Source: Kribbella pratensis
GTDB lineage: Bacteria > Actinomycetota > Actinomycetes > Propionibacteriales > Kribbellaceae
Length of the DNA: 64,000 bases
Assembly: GCF_004365355.1 (NCBI RefSeq)
Contig: NZ_SODP01000003.1
Coordinates: 62,001 to 126,000, forward strand
Reading direction: 5' to 3'
Shown here: positions 1 through 7,897 of the stretch, piece after piece
Layout of the letters: each line of letters starts with the position of its first letter
How positions within the stretch are numbered: the first letter of the stretch is position 1
The notes under the pieces: model-generated
Database searches by the model: none
What the model saw: the letters and a program-made list of their open reading frames with translations, nothing else
What the model was told of the DNA's origin: nothing
Position numbers and translations under genes: made by a program

Positions 1-2
1 TC

Positions 3-815
3 GAGGGCCAGAACTGGTTCAAGGACGCGACGATCGCGACCGAGACCGGCCGGAACTCGCTGGACAAGCGGTTCCCGACGGCCGCGAACATGCTCGGGAA
101 CGAGCTGGTCGGTCCCGCGGACGAGCTGTTGCGGTTCGCGCCCGGCAACTACTCGACGTTCGACCGGACGCTGCTCGTTCACGGCGGCGGCGACTCGCTG
201 CGCGCGCACTGGGTGTTCTTCGCGCTTGCGATCCACCGCTCGGAGCCGGTCGACAAGTACCTGGACTTCCTGCGGAACTACTCCAACTCCCAGCCGCACC
301 TCGACCCGATCGGCACGATCAGCCTGCCGGTCGACCCGGCCGAGCTGAAGGCGGACGCGTTCGCGAGCACCTACCTCGCGCACGGCCTGCAGGATTCGAC
401 CGTCGACGAGTTCCTCGAGAAGCACGAGAGCATCCTGCTGTCGACGTTCGGCGGGACCCGGCTGCTCCGGCAGCCGTCGCTCGACGACCTGCAGCCCGAC
501 TTCATCCTCGAGCGCGCCGACGGCCGTCACATCGTCGGCCGCCTCGAGCTCCCGGTCGTCGACGTGGTCAACGGCAAGAAGCGCCGCCGCTCGTTCCGTA
601 CGCCGGTCCTCGACAGCGCCGCCGAGCTCGCGCGCTACACGGAGTACCTCGGCACCGCGGACAACCGCTCCCAGGTGAAGTCGAAGTACGACGTCGACGT
701 CGCCGACCCGCGGCAGCTGCTGATCGTGCCGAGCCAGGAGACGGTGGTGCCCGCGCCGGGTGTGGAGATCGTGGACTACGACACGATCCTGCGCCTGCAC
801 CTGGCCGGCAAGTGA
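3..815 (+). CDS. Shedu-like (DUF4263) protein, 5' end outside the window
   Basis: The reading frame is open from base 3, so the true start lies upstream of the window; the first internal ATG is at 90. The C-terminal ~130 residues follow the Shedu/DUF4263 layout: a helical lead-in (VDEFLEKHESILL), QPDFILERADG, a hydrophobic strand ending in LELP, a stretch like 'AAELARYTEYL', 'DPRQLLIVPSQE', and a closing VEIVDYDTIL. Shedu proteins are PD-(D/E)XK nucleases used in anti-phage defence. The strand that normally carries E-x-K reads R-L-E here, so catalysis is doubtful. The stop overlaps the GTG start of the YCII gene. Family assignment is by pattern only and moderately sure. Confidence 0.6.
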   Translation, partial: EGQNWFKDATIATETGRNSLDKRFPTAANMLGNELVGPADELLRFAPGNYSTFDRTLLVHGGGDSLRAHWVFFALAIHRSEPVDKYLDFLRNYSNSQPHLDPIGTISLPVDPAELKADAFASTYLAHGLQDSTVDEFLEKHESILLSTFGGTRLLRQPSLDDLQPDFILERADGRHIVGRLELPVVDVVNGKKRRRSFRTPVLDSAAELARYTEYLGTADNRSQVKSKYDVDVADPRQLLIVPSQETVVPAPGVEIVDYDTILRLHLAGK

Positions 816-1330
816 CGCAGTACTTCGTCTATGGCCGCGATCGGGCCGGCGCCGGCGAGCTGAAGGGTCAGCTGACCGAGGAGCACTGGGCCTTCATGGA
901 CCGGTACGCCGAGGAGCTGGTCGCCCGCGGCCCGACCCTCACCGAGGACCGCGAGGAATCGACCGGCAGCCTGCACATCGTCGACCTCCCGGACGACGAA
1001 GCGCTGAAGACCTTCGCATATGACGAGCCGTACTACGTCGGCGGCGCATTCGACACAGTCGAGCTGTACCGCTTCCACAACCTCACCGGGCGCACGATGT
1101 GGGAGTTCACGACCGCGGTCGAGGGCCTCGGCCGCTACCTCGTCCTCACCAAGGACGGCCCGCGACCGCTGACGTCGGACCACCTCATCGTGTACGGCGA
1201 CCTGCTCGACGGCGACACACACGTGGGTCGGGCGGCTCTCGTCGAGGCGCCCGACGCCGCGGCCGCTGCCGGACTGGTCCAGGCCGAGAACGCCGAAGTA
1301 CATCCCTGGGAGTTCGGCGGCAGGCGGTAA
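812..1330 (+). CDS. YCII-domain protein (two repeats)
   Basis: A 172-aa protein starting at a GTG that overlaps the preceding TGA (GTGA), which indicates translational coupling. Residues ~3-90 have the YCII ferredoxin-like fold pattern, with a predicted strand MTQYFVYGRDR, a helix EEHWAFMDRYAEELVARG and DEPYYVGGAFDTVELYRF near its end. The second half (~95-165) looks like a degenerate second copy. YCII proteins are small dimeric proteins of poorly known enzymology, related to dehydrochlorinase- and muconolactone-isomerase-like folds. No substrate can be named. The gene ends just before a long perfect hairpin. Confidence 0.75.
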   Translation: MTQYFVYGRDRAGAGELKGQLTEEHWAFMDRYAEELVARGPTLTEDREESTGSLHIVDLPDDEALKTFAYDEPYYVGGAFDTVELYRFHNLTGRTMWEFTTAVEGLGRYLVLTKDGPRPLTSDHLIVYGDLLDGDTHVGRAALVEAPDAAAAAGLVQAENAEVHPWEFGGRR

Positions 1331-1346
1331 CACTCGCGGGGGGCGA

Positions 1347-1404
1347 CACATGTAGTGGTGGGCTTGAACAGGCAATAACTTGTTCAAGCCCACCACTACA
1401 TGTG
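1347..1404. terminator. Perfect 24-bp inverted repeat between convergent genes
   Basis: The left arm at 1347-1370 and the right arm at 1381-1404 are exact reverse complements, separated by a 10-nt AT-rich loop. It sits between the YCII stop (1330) and the 3' end of the MarR gene (1461) and reads equally well on both strands. No T-run follows either arm, so it is either a U-tract-less actinobacterial terminator or an RNA 3'-end stabiliser. Confidence 0.7.
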
Positions 1405-1460
1405 GCAGCCCTCGGTTGTTGGAGGAATGCGGGCGCGGGCTCACTCGGCCTACTTGCCGG

Positions 1461-1883
1461 TCATTGGGCGAGGATCGACTGCAGGGCCTTGGTGAGGGTT
1501 TGGCGGGTGGCGGCGGGGAGCTCGGAAGTGAGGTCCCGGATGCGGTCGACGACCGCGTCGTGACACTGGTGGGCGAGGTCCTTGCCGGCGGCCGTGAGCT
1601 CGATGCGGCAGGCGCGGCGGTCGGTGGGGCTGGCGACGCGGGCGACGAGGTCGCGGCGTTCGAGGCGGTCGACCATGCTCGTCAGGCTCGAGCGCTCGAT
1701 GCTCAGGATCCGGCTGAGCTCGGTCATGCCGAGCGGGCCGGAGATCAGCACGCACAGCAGGTGGGCCTGCTGCGGGGTCAGGCCGAGCGGCCGGCTCGTC
1801 TCGGCATGCAGGTCCTGCAGCCGGTGCATCGTCTGCACCAGCGCACTCGCGAGGTCGGAATCCCGAGCCGTCGTCGTCACCAT
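1461..1883 (-). CDS. MarR-family transcriptional regulator
   Basis: A 140-aa winged-helix protein of typical MarR length. Residues ~30-100 hold the wHTH: LTPQQAHLLCVL, then GMTELSRILSIERSSLTSMVDRLE as the recognition helix region, and the wing DLVARVASPTDRRACRIELT containing the conserved DRR. Flanking N- and C-terminal helices would form the dimer interface. It is divergent from the LLM oxidoreductase at 1976, with 92 bp between starts containing a 16-bp inverted repeat. It most likely represses itself and that oxidoreductase in response to a small phenolic or lipophilic ligand, which is inferred from family behaviour. Confidence 0.92.
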   Translation of the reverse strand: MVTTTARDSDLASALVQTMHRLQDLHAETSRPLGLTPQQAHLLCVLISGPLGMTELSRILSIERSSLTSMVDRLERRDLVARVASPTDRRACRIELTAAGKDLAHQCHDAVVDRIRDLTSELPAATRQTLTKALQSILAQ

Positions 1884-1908
1884 GGCCCCATGATAGTCCG
1901 GTCGCCTA

Positions 1909-1961
1909 ATAGTTTGCTGTTCTAATGATTCGTGGTACTACTATTTAGGACAGCGAACTAT
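1909..1961. promoter_or_regulatory. Putative MarR operator
   Basis: ATAGTTTGCTGTTCTA at 1909-1924 and TAGGACAGCGAACTAT at 1946-1961 form an inverted repeat matching at 14 of 16 positions. It is centred between the divergent MarR and LLM oxidoreductase starts, where both promoters must lie. The position and AT-rich palindromic arms fit MarR-type operators. Confidence 0.65.
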
Positions 1962-1975
1962 CTGAGGGAGTCGAG

Positions 1976-2860
1976 ATGAACGTGCGGTTCGGATACGGGT
2001 CACCGGACGGGGTGCGGGACGTCGCCGCGATCCTGCGGCTCGCTGAGCAGGCCGATCGGGACGGACTCGACCACGTCAGCCTGTCGGATCATCCGTACGT
2101 CCCGGACCTCCTCGACGGGTACGCCGCGATCGCGTTCCTTCTCGGCCGCACCGAGCGACTGTCCGCGTTCGTCAACGTCACCAACCTGCCGCTGCGTCCC
2201 GCGCCGGTTCTTGCTCGTACGGCGACGTCGTTGTCGGCCCTGTCCGGTGGACGATTCGTGCTGGGTCTCGGCGCCGGTGGGGCGTGGGACCGGATCACGA
2301 CGATGGGCGTGCCGGAGCTGCGTCCGGCCGAGGCGGTCGAGGCGTTCGAAGAGGCCATGCAGTTGGTGCACTCGATGTCCGACGGCGGCCACCCGGAGCC
2401 GACGAAGCACTACCCGATCGGCGCGCTCCGGCCGGCCGCCGTGCCGGCGCCGTTGATCTGGACCGGCTCCAAAGGCCGCAAGTCGCTCGCCGCGACCGGT
2501 CGGCACGCCGACGGATGGATCCCCGGCCACGCCGCGGACTGGCTGAGCGACGGCTACCTTCGGGCCCGCCCGGTCATCGACGAGGCCGCGCTCGCGGTCG
2601 GCCGCAAACCCTCCGACATCGCGACCGTCTACAACTTCCCCGGCGCGATCACCGCGACCCCGCTCCGCCGCACCCGAGACGAAGACGGCCGCTGGATCGG
2701 CGGTTCCCCGTCCCAGTGGGTCGAAGAACTCACCGACGCCATCCTCAACCACAACGCCGCCGGCTTCACGCTCTTCCCCCGCGGCACCGACCCGTACGAC
2801 ATCCAACTGACCCGCTGGTCCCAAGAGATAGTCCCCGCCGTCCGCTCGGCGATCACCTGA
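1976..2860 (+). CDS. LLM-class F420/FMN-dependent oxidoreductase
   Basis: A 294-aa luciferase-like TIM-barrel protein. The family pattern is visible: FGYGSPDGVRDVAAILRLAEQADRDGLDHVSLSDHP at the N-terminus, then LARTATSLSALSGGRFVLGLGAG (the barrel strand with 'SGGRFvLGLG'), and TGRHADGWIPG. In actinobacteria such short LLM proteins mostly use F420, but FMN cannot be excluded. A good ribosome site (gagggag) precedes the ATG. The divergent MarR repressor and shared operator suggest induction by its substrate or a related xenobiotic. The last 8 bases overlap the 3' end of the convergent gene. Confidence 0.88.
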   Translation: MNVRFGYGSPDGVRDVAAILRLAEQADRDGLDHVSLSDHPYVPDLLDGYAAIAFLLGRTERLSAFVNVTNLPLRPAPVLARTATSLSALSGGRFVLGLGAGGAWDRITTMGVPELRPAEAVEAFEEAMQLVHSMSDGGHPEPTKHYPIGALRPAAVPAPLIWTGSKGRKSLAATGRHADGWIPGHAADWLSDGYLRARPVIDEAALAVGRKPSDIATVYNFPGAITATPLRRTRDEDGRWIGGSPSQWVEELTDAILNHNAAGFTLFPRGTDPYDIQLTRWSQEIVPAVRSAIT

Positions 2861-3365
2861 TCTCGTAGTTGGCGTTCACGTACTGCGTGTGCTGCCGGAA
2901 GCCATTCCGGTACGTGATCCGCAACCCGCTCACCTTGAGCGGACGCTCCACACTCGTGACCCGCACCTTGAACAGGATCACCCGGTCGCGGGGATCTCCA
3001 CTCAACCGATACCCGTCCACCGGCACGGACGCCACGCCGGTCGGGTCGGCGACGCTCGGGTTCCCGGCGGTCCAGCTCATGTAGGCGCCGCCGGGGAACG
3101 CGTCCCGTCGGTAGAGCCGAGCCTCCACGAACTCCAGCCCGTCATCCGCGACCCTCGGCGCGACCTGCACCAGCTCGACCGGCTCGCGGACCTCCAGATC
3201 CGCCGCGTAGAAGTAGACGTCGACATCGCGCCCGGCCACCGGTACGCCGACCGTCGTCTCGCCGTCGCGCACCTTGATCGCGTTGCCTTGCTTGCGGTCG
3301 ACGAGCCAGCCGGCGAGCAGTACCGCGACCAGAAGCCCAACCACGGCGATGATTCGTCCACGCAT
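2853..3365 (-). CDS. Membrane-anchored or secreted protein of unknown function
   Basis: The start MRGRIIAVVG at 3365 is chosen because a strong ribosome site (aaggggg) lies 7 nt upstream and an N-terminal hydrophobic segment (~residues 4-20) follows immediately. The upstream frame is low-complexity Ser/Thr/Pro read-through of another gene. The 170-aa product has one N-terminal membrane helix or uncleaved signal, then ~145 extracytoplasmic residues rich in beta-type sequence. No family recognised. It lies downstream of the AKR/RraA run on the same strand, but the AKR gene is translated away from it, so co-regulation is not evident. Confidence 0.7.
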   Translation of the reverse strand: MRGRIIAVVGLLVAVLLAGWLVDRKQGNAIKVRDGETTVGVPVAGRDVDVYFYAADLEVREPVELVQVAPRVADDGLEFVEARLYRRDAFPGGAYMSWTAGNPSVADPTGVASVPVDGYRLSGDPRDRVILFKVRVTSVERPLKVSGLRITYRNGFRQHTQYVNANYEIR

Positions 3366-3399
3366 GTGTGCCCCCTTGGACACAGAGCGTACGGCGGGA

Positions 3400-4284
3400 T
3401 CAGTCCAGGCCGGCGAGTTCTTCGGGTGAGAGCTGCAGGGCTCCGGCGGCGATGTTGGCCTCGAGGTGGGACGGGTTGCCGGTGCCGGGGATGGCGAGGA
3501 TGTTGGGGGAGTGGTGGAGGGTCCAGGCGAGGCGGACCTGCTGTGGGCTGACGTTGTGGGCGGCGGCGATCTTCTCGACGGCGGTCGAGTGGTCGGTGGT
3601 GGCGCCGCCTTCGCGGGAGGAGCCGGCGATCGCGAAGAACGGGACGTAGGCGATGCCGCGCTCGGCGCAGAAGTCGATGAGCTGGTCCTCGTCGCGGCGT
3701 AGGTCGACGGCGTAGCTGTTCTGCACACAGACGACCGGCGCGATCGCGAGCGCCTCCTCGACGTGATCGATCCGCACGTTCGAAACGCCGAGCTGGCGGA
3801 TCAGGCCCTCGTCGCGGAGCGCGGCGAGCCAGCCGAAGCGTTCGGTGATCGAGTCCTCGCCGGGCTTCTTCATGATCCGCAGGTTCACCACGTCCAGCGC
3901 GTCGACGCCGAGCTGCCGCAGGTTGGTCTCCACCTGCTCCCGCAGTTCCGCGGCCGTCGTCGCGTTGTAGAACCCGCGCTCCGGATCGTCACCCGGCCCG
4001 ACCTTCGTCGTGATGACAAGACCTTCCGGGTACGGCGCCAGGGCCTCGCGGATCAGCTCGTTCGCGTACCGCTTCTCGCCCTCACCGACCTGCAGCGTCC
4101 CACCCGGCGACGCGTAGAACGCGGCGGTGTCGATGTGATTCACCCCGAGCTCGACCGCGCGACGCAGGACCTGGATCGCGACCGACCGATCCGGGTTCGC
4201 CGTGATTCGCATGGCGCCGAAGCCCATCCGGTTGACGGTCACGTCGCCGAGCTTCCAGGTGCCGGCCGCCGCTGCTGTCGTCAT
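3400..4284 (-). CDS. Aldo/keto reductase
   Basis: A 294-aa (alpha/beta)8 NADPH-dependent oxidoreductase. Visible signatures: MGFGAMRIT near the N-terminus, VNHIDTAAFY carrying the catalytic Asp and Tyr, ITTKVG with the catalytic Lys, LGVSNV, and the cofactor end AIPGTGNPSHLEANIAAG. The fourth tetrad position, usually His after the strand 'D', reads Asn in DVVNLR. This occurs in some AKR groups and may alter substrate choice. It overlaps the RraA-family gene by 4 bases (ATGA), so the two are co-translated. The physiological substrate is unknown. Confidence 0.9.
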   Translation of the reverse strand: MTTAAAAGTWKLGDVTVNRMGFGAMRITANPDRSVAIQVLRRAVELGVNHIDTAAFYASPGGTLQVGEGEKRYANELIREALAPYPEGLVITTKVGPGDDPERGFYNATTAAELREQVETNLRQLGVDALDVVNLRIMKKPGEDSITERFGWLAALRDEGLIRQLGVSNVRIDHVEEALAIAPVVCVQNSYAVDLRRDEDQLIDFCAERGIAYVPFFAIAGSSREGGATTDHSTAVEKIAAAHNVSPQQVRLAWTLHHSPNILAIPGTGNPSHLEANIAAGALQLSPEELAGLD

Positions 4285-4964
4285 TCCTCGATCGCCCCTC
4301 TCACCGCACGGAGATGTTGCCGGAACGTCAACGACGGATCCGCCGCACGCGCGGTCAGGAAATCCGCGAACCGCACCTGCTCCCGCAACGACCGGCCGGC
4401 CCGGATCTCGTCCGCCTGCCGATGTTCGGTGTCCCGGATCGACTCCGCCAGCCCGAACAGCTCGTCCACCCGCTCCGCCGGGACGAAGATCGCGCCGTCC
4501 TCATCCGCGAGTACGACGTCGTCCCGGGTCACCGTCCACTCGCCGATCGTTGCCTTGGACAACGCATCCGCGGGCTGCGGATCGAGTCGCAACGGCCCGG
4601 TCGGCAACGCACCGAGGCTGAACACCGGCATCCCGATCGCGGTGATGTCGACGGTGTCGCGATGCAGTCCCCAGATCACGATCCCCGCGATCCCGGCAGC
4701 CGCCGCCTCCAGCGCCACCAGATCGCCGACACAGGCCTCGTCCCGCCGGCCGCCGTTGTCCACGACGAGTACGTCGCCCGCGGCCGCGGACTCGAACGCC
4801 TCCAGGAACACGTCCACGCTGCCCACATGCTGCGCCGGCAACACCCGCCCTGCGACCCGCTCACCGACGACAGCCGTCAGCGACACCGTCCGCACCGGTA
4901 CGCCCGCGCGAACGCAGGCATCCGCAACATGCGCCGTGGTCAGTTCCGCAAACCGTTCCAGCAT
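4281..4964 (-). CDS. RraA-family protein (putative oxaloacid aldolase-like)
   Basis: The start MLERF at 4964 was preferred because a purine-rich site (gagaggggccgggg) precedes it; an in-frame ATG at 5015 would add 17 low-quality residues. The 227-aa product has RraA/DlpA-fold marks: TTAHVADAC near the N-terminus, GDVLVVDNGGRRDEACVGDLVALEAAAAGIAGIV, then WGLHRDTVDI, where the Arg-Asp pair corresponds to the metal and substrate-binding residues of HMG/CHA aldolases. Related proteins cleave 4-hydroxy-2-oxo acids; true RNase E inhibitors are shorter. Coupled to the downstream aldo/keto reductase, suggesting a small catabolic unit. Confidence 0.85.
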   Translation of the reverse strand: MLERFAELTTAHVADACVRAGVPVRTVSLTAVVGERVAGRVLPAQHVGSVDVFLEAFESAAAGDVLVVDNGGRRDEACVGDLVALEAAAAGIAGIVIWGLHRDTVDITAIGMPVFSLGALPTGPLRLDPQPADALSKATIGEWTVTRDDVVLADEDGAIFVPAERVDELFGLAESIRDTEHRQADEIRAGRSLREQVRFADFLTARAADPSLTFRQHLRAVRGAIEE

Positions 4965-4998
4965 CCCCGGCCCCTCTCGATCGGCTCCGGAGACGACC

Positions 4999-5520
4999 TT
5001 AGGACAGGAAGGCAAGGATCTCGTCGAGAGCCGGCTCGTACGTGGTGTCGATGGTGATGCTGGGGACCGGCAGGTCGACGGGCTGGAAGGAGTTGTGGGT
5101 CCGGAGTCGGGCGTCGGGGCTGATCTGGGCGTCCTCGTGTGCCGAGCGGCGCGGGTCCGAGCCGGAGCGGGCGGTGATCCGCGCGAGTGCGACCTCGGCC
5201 GGTACGTCGCAGTGCACGATCCGGATGTCGGCGCGGCCTAGCAGCGGGGTCAGTCCCGGGTTCCACAGCCGGTCCTGGAATGCCGCCTCGGCGACGACCG
5301 TCGTACCGCGGCCGATCAAGAGGCCGATCACGTCGAAGAACGTCGACAGTGTCCGCATCGTGAGCGGGTCCCCGGGCCCGGGGACGAATCCGGGTGTCGC
5401 GTGCGCCATGCCTTCCTTGATCTCGTCGCGGCAGATCGCCGGGCAGCCGATCGCGGTCGCGATCCGGTGCGCCAGCGTCGTCTTCCCGGTCCCGGGCGGA
5501 CCGCTGACCACGACAAGCAT
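4999..5520 (-). CDS. P-loop AAA/kinase-like NTPase
   Basis: A 173-aa protein with Walker A GPPGTGKT at residues ~7-14, then CRDEIKEGMAHATPG (the D-E pair typical of small-molecule or polynucleotide-kinase-like P-loop kinases), TVVAEAAFQDRLW as Walker B region, and DVPAEVALARITARSGSDPRR as lid arginines. It resembles chloramphenicol- or zeta-toxin-like kinases. A GTG at 5535 with a better-spaced aagg site would add five residues and may be the true start. It lies 35 bp upstream of the RraA gene and is likely its operon partner. Substrate unknown. Confidence 0.8.
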   Translation of the reverse strand: MLVVVSGPPGTGKTTLAHRIATAIGCPAICRDEIKEGMAHATPGFVPGPGDPLTMRTLSTFFDVIGLLIGRGTTVVAEAAFQDRLWNPGLTPLLGRADIRIVHCDVPAEVALARITARSGSDPRRSAHEDAQISPDARLRTHNSFQPVDLPVPSITIDTTYEPALDEILAFLS

Positions 5521-5589
5521 CGGTTTCGAATGCACCTGCCGTACCTTAGCGGTGACCTTCGGCGCGCGGGGTAAAACCAGGGTGAGAAA

Positions 5590-6876
5590 GTGTCGGTGGG
5601 CGCGAATAGCGTTGGATCCGTGACGACGTACTCGGCGGTCCGGACGACCGGGATCTACTGCCGGCCCGGCTGTGGCGCCAAACCGCTCGCGGAGAACGTG
5701 AGCACGTTCGAGCTGCCTGCCGCGGCGGAGGCTGCTGGGTATCGCGCGTGTCTGCGCTGCCGTCCGTATCGGGTCGCCGGGACGGTGGCGGACGAGGCGC
5801 CGGAGCTGGTCTGCCGCGCGGTGCAGTTGATCATCGCCGGTCTGCTGGACGAGTCCGGCGAGGAAGCGCTGGGGGCGCGGCTCGGGGTGTCGGCGCGGCA
5901 CCTGCGGCGGATGTTCAGCGAGCACCTCGGCGTGACGCCGGATCAGTTCGCGCGATCGCGGCGGGCGCACTTTGCGCGGCGGTTGCTGGACGACACCGAT
6001 CTCAGCATCGCGGACGTCGCCTTCGCGTCGGGCTTCGGCAGTCTGCGGCAGTTCAACCGGGCGATGCGGGAGATCTTCCGGGCGTCACCGCGCGAGCTGC
6101 GCGATCGCCGGCGTCGCGGCGATCGCCTGGCCGCCGATGGAGGTTTGGTACTGCGACTGCCGTTCGCGCCGCCCTACGACTGGGAGGCGATGTGTGCGTT
6201 CCTCGAGGCGCGCGCGATCCCGGGCGTCGAGGCGGTCGAGGGCGGTGTGTATCGGCGGACGATCTCGATCGACGGTGAGCCGGGGGTGCTGGAGGTCGGC
6301 GCGGGCGGCGATGATCACCTGATCCTTCGCGCGCATCTCCCGTTCTGGGAAGGCGTCATGCACGTCGTGGATCGGGCCGCGTGTTTGGTCGGTCTGGACT
6401 ACGAGCCGGTCTCGGCCCGTGCGCAGCTGGCGGCGGATCCGGAGTTCGGGCCGTTGGTTGCGGCGCGGCCCGGCGTTCGGGTGCCCGGTGCGTGGGGTCC
6501 GTTCGAGGTTGCGGTTTCGGCGGTCGTCCGCGATCAGCTGCCACCGGAGGACGCGACCGAGGCGCTGCGCAAGCTCGTCGAGGTGTACGGCGTACCCGTG
6601 CCGGGGCTCGATCACGGACTGACGCACGCCTTCCCCGGGCCGGCCGCGTTGACCAATGCCGAGCTGGTCGGTCCGCTCGCGCGTGAAGTTGCCGACGGCA
6701 ACATAATTCTCGAAGCCGATGTGCAGGCGTTGACCCACGTGATGAGCAACCGGGCGGCACAAGAGGTCGCGCTCCGCCTCGGCGCGCGCGACGCGTGGCC
6801 CCTGCCCGGCGAGAGCGAGCGCCTCAGACCGTGGCGCTCGCTCGCCGCCGTCTATCAACTGACCAGCGCCTCGTAG
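5590..6876 (+). CDS. Ada-type zinc finger / AraC HTH / degenerate AlkA glycosylase fusion
   Basis: A 428-aa protein. Residues ~14-60 carry the Ada methyl-acceptor zinc site with all four cysteines (Cys24, Cys28, Cys54, Cys57). Residues ~75-175 are an AraC-type double HTH (GVSARHLRRMFSEHLGVTP and FASGFGSLRQFNRAMRE). From ~190 an AlkA N-terminal domain begins (LPFAPPYDWEAMCAFLEARAIPGVE, then PGAWGPFEVAVSAV). The HhH-GPD part is eroded: the LPGIGPWTA hairpin is replaced by VMSNRAAQE, the catalytic-Asp segment after AFP is missing, and only the terminal RPWRSLAAVY remains. A regulator of the adaptive response is plausible; glycosylase activity is doubtful. The 3' end overlaps the convergent gene by 22 bp. 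Confidence 0.85.
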   Translation: MSVGANSVGSVTTYSAVRTTGIYCRPGCGAKPLAENVSTFELPAAAEAAGYRACLRCRPYRVAGTVADEAPELVCRAVQLIIAGLLDESGEEALGARLGVSARHLRRMFSEHLGVTPDQFARSRRAHFARRLLDDTDLSIADVAFASGFGSLRQFNRAMREIFRASPRELRDRRRRGDRLAADGGLVLRLPFAPPYDWEAMCAFLEARAIPGVEAVEGGVYRRTISIDGEPGVLEVGAGGDDHLILRAHLPFWEGVMHVVDRAACLVGLDYEPVSARAQLAADPEFGPLVAARPGVRVPGAWGPFEVAVSAVVRDQLPPEDATEALRKLVEVYGVPVPGLDHGLTHAFPGPAALTNAELVGPLAREVADGNIILEADVQALTHVMSNRAAQEVALRLGARDAWPLPGESERLRPWRSLAAVYQLTSAS

Positions 6877-7604
6877 GTGCCGGTGGTCAGCAGTTCCTTT
6901 GCTGCGGTGGTGGCCAAGGCATAGGCCGCGCCGGTGATCGCCGGGCCTACGCTGATCCGAGCGACGCCGAGCTTCGCGAGCTCGCCGATCGTGGGAGCCC
7001 CCGGACCGACCATCACGTTGAGCGGCAGCGGCGATCCCTCGACGAGCTCCGCGATCGTCGCGGCGTCGACCACGCCGGGCACGAACAGTACGTCGGCACC
7101 CGCGTCGGCGTACAGCTTCGCGCGTTCGAGCGTGCCGGTCTTGTCGCCGAACAGGTACGTATCGGTCCGCGCGTTGATCACCAGCTCGATCCCCGCGGCA
7201 ACCGCTGCAGCGCGTGCCGCCTTGATCCGCTCGGCATGGACCGACGGCTCATCGAGCACTCGCCCCGTGCTGTCCTCGAGGTTCACGCCGACCACGCCGG
7301 CCTCGAGTACGCCGGTCACCGTGCCCGCGACATCGCCGTACCCGGCCTCGATATCAGCCGTCACGGGCACTGACACTGCCGCGCAGATCAACCGAAGCGC
7401 CGCGACCGCCGACTCCTGATCGAGACCACCCGCATCGTCGACACCATGCGCCCAGGCAACACCGGCGCTGGTCGTCGCGATCGCCTTCGCTCCCGCGGCC
7501 TCGATCGCTCGTGCCGAACCCGCATCCCAGGCGTTCGGCAGCACGAGCGGCGGCCCTTCGTGCAGTGCACGCAACTGTCGCGCCAACTCGTTCTGCGTGC
7601 TCAC
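6855..7604 (-). CDS. Isocitrate lyase/PEP mutase-family enzyme
   Basis: The GTG start at 7604 overlaps the stop of the upstream monooxygenase-like gene, giving a 249-aa protein of normal length. Signatures: LVLPNAWDAGSARAIEAAGAKAIATTSAG, VPVTADIEAGYGD (metal-binding Asp/Glu of the DIEAG strand), VVGVNLEDSTG, and VINARTDTY. The family cleaves or forms C-C or C-P bonds on 2-oxo/2-methyl acids through a Mg-enolate. This short subgroup (oxaloacetate hydrolase or carboxyvinyl-phosphonate mutase-like) has mostly unknown substrates. It forms an operon with the small ABM-domain gene. Confidence 0.88.
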   Translation of the reverse strand: MSTQNELARQLRALHEGPPLVLPNAWDAGSARAIEAAGAKAIATTSAGVAWAHGVDDAGGLDQESAVAALRLICAAVSVPVTADIEAGYGDVAGTVTGVLEAGVVGVNLEDSTGRVLDEPSVHAERIKAARAAAVAAGIELVINARTDTYLFGDKTGTLERAKLYADAGADVLFVPGVVDAATIAELVEGSPLPLNVMVGPGAPTIGELAKLGVARISVGPAITGAAYALATTAAKELLTTGTYEALVS

Positions 7605-7897
7605 AGGCTCACCAGCAGCTCGTGGTCGATCTCGACGAACTCGACGATCAGGTCGGCGAACCGGCCGGCGATCAGTTCCTTGTACGCCGACGACCCGGTG
7701 TGCGCGTCGTACGCAGCCTGGTCGGCGAAGTGCTCGACGAACAGCAGGTAGTCCGGCTTCGCCGGGTCGCGGTACACGCGGAACGACAGCGTGCCCTCCT
7801 CCGCGCCCGGCCCCCTCGGCGCGAACTCCTGCACGATCGCCTCGGCGGCGGCCTGGTTGCCGTCCTTCAGCTTGATCGGAAACACCTTTGCCAGCAT
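7601..7897 (-). CDS. Antibiotic-biosynthesis monooxygenase (ABM)-domain protein
   Basis: The start at 7897 is set by an excellent aggagg ribosome site. The 98-aa protein is a single ferredoxin-like ABM/quinol-monooxygenase fold: KVFPIKLKDGNQAAAEAIVQEFA, LSFRVYRDPAKPDYLLFVEHFADQAAYDAHTGSSAYKEL, with the conserved E-x-W/F-x-D-x-x-A-x-x-x-H pattern seen as EHFADQAAYDAH. Such proteins act as cofactor-less monooxygenases or dimeric sensors. Translationally coupled to the PEP-mutase-like gene downstream. Divergent from the methyltransferase at 8063. Confidence 0.85.
   Translation of the reverse strand: MLAKVFPIKLKDGNQAAAEAIVQEFAPRGPGAEEGTLSFRVYRDPAKPDYLLFVEHFADQAAYDAHTGSSAYKELIAGRFADLIVEFVEIDHELLVSL

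Noticed and set aside
2853..3728. Longer 291-codon version of the anchored protein
   Set aside because: The first ~120 codons are antisense-like Ser/Thr/Pro low complexity overlapping the aldo/keto reductase gene. The hydrophobic start with ribosome site at 3365 is convincing.
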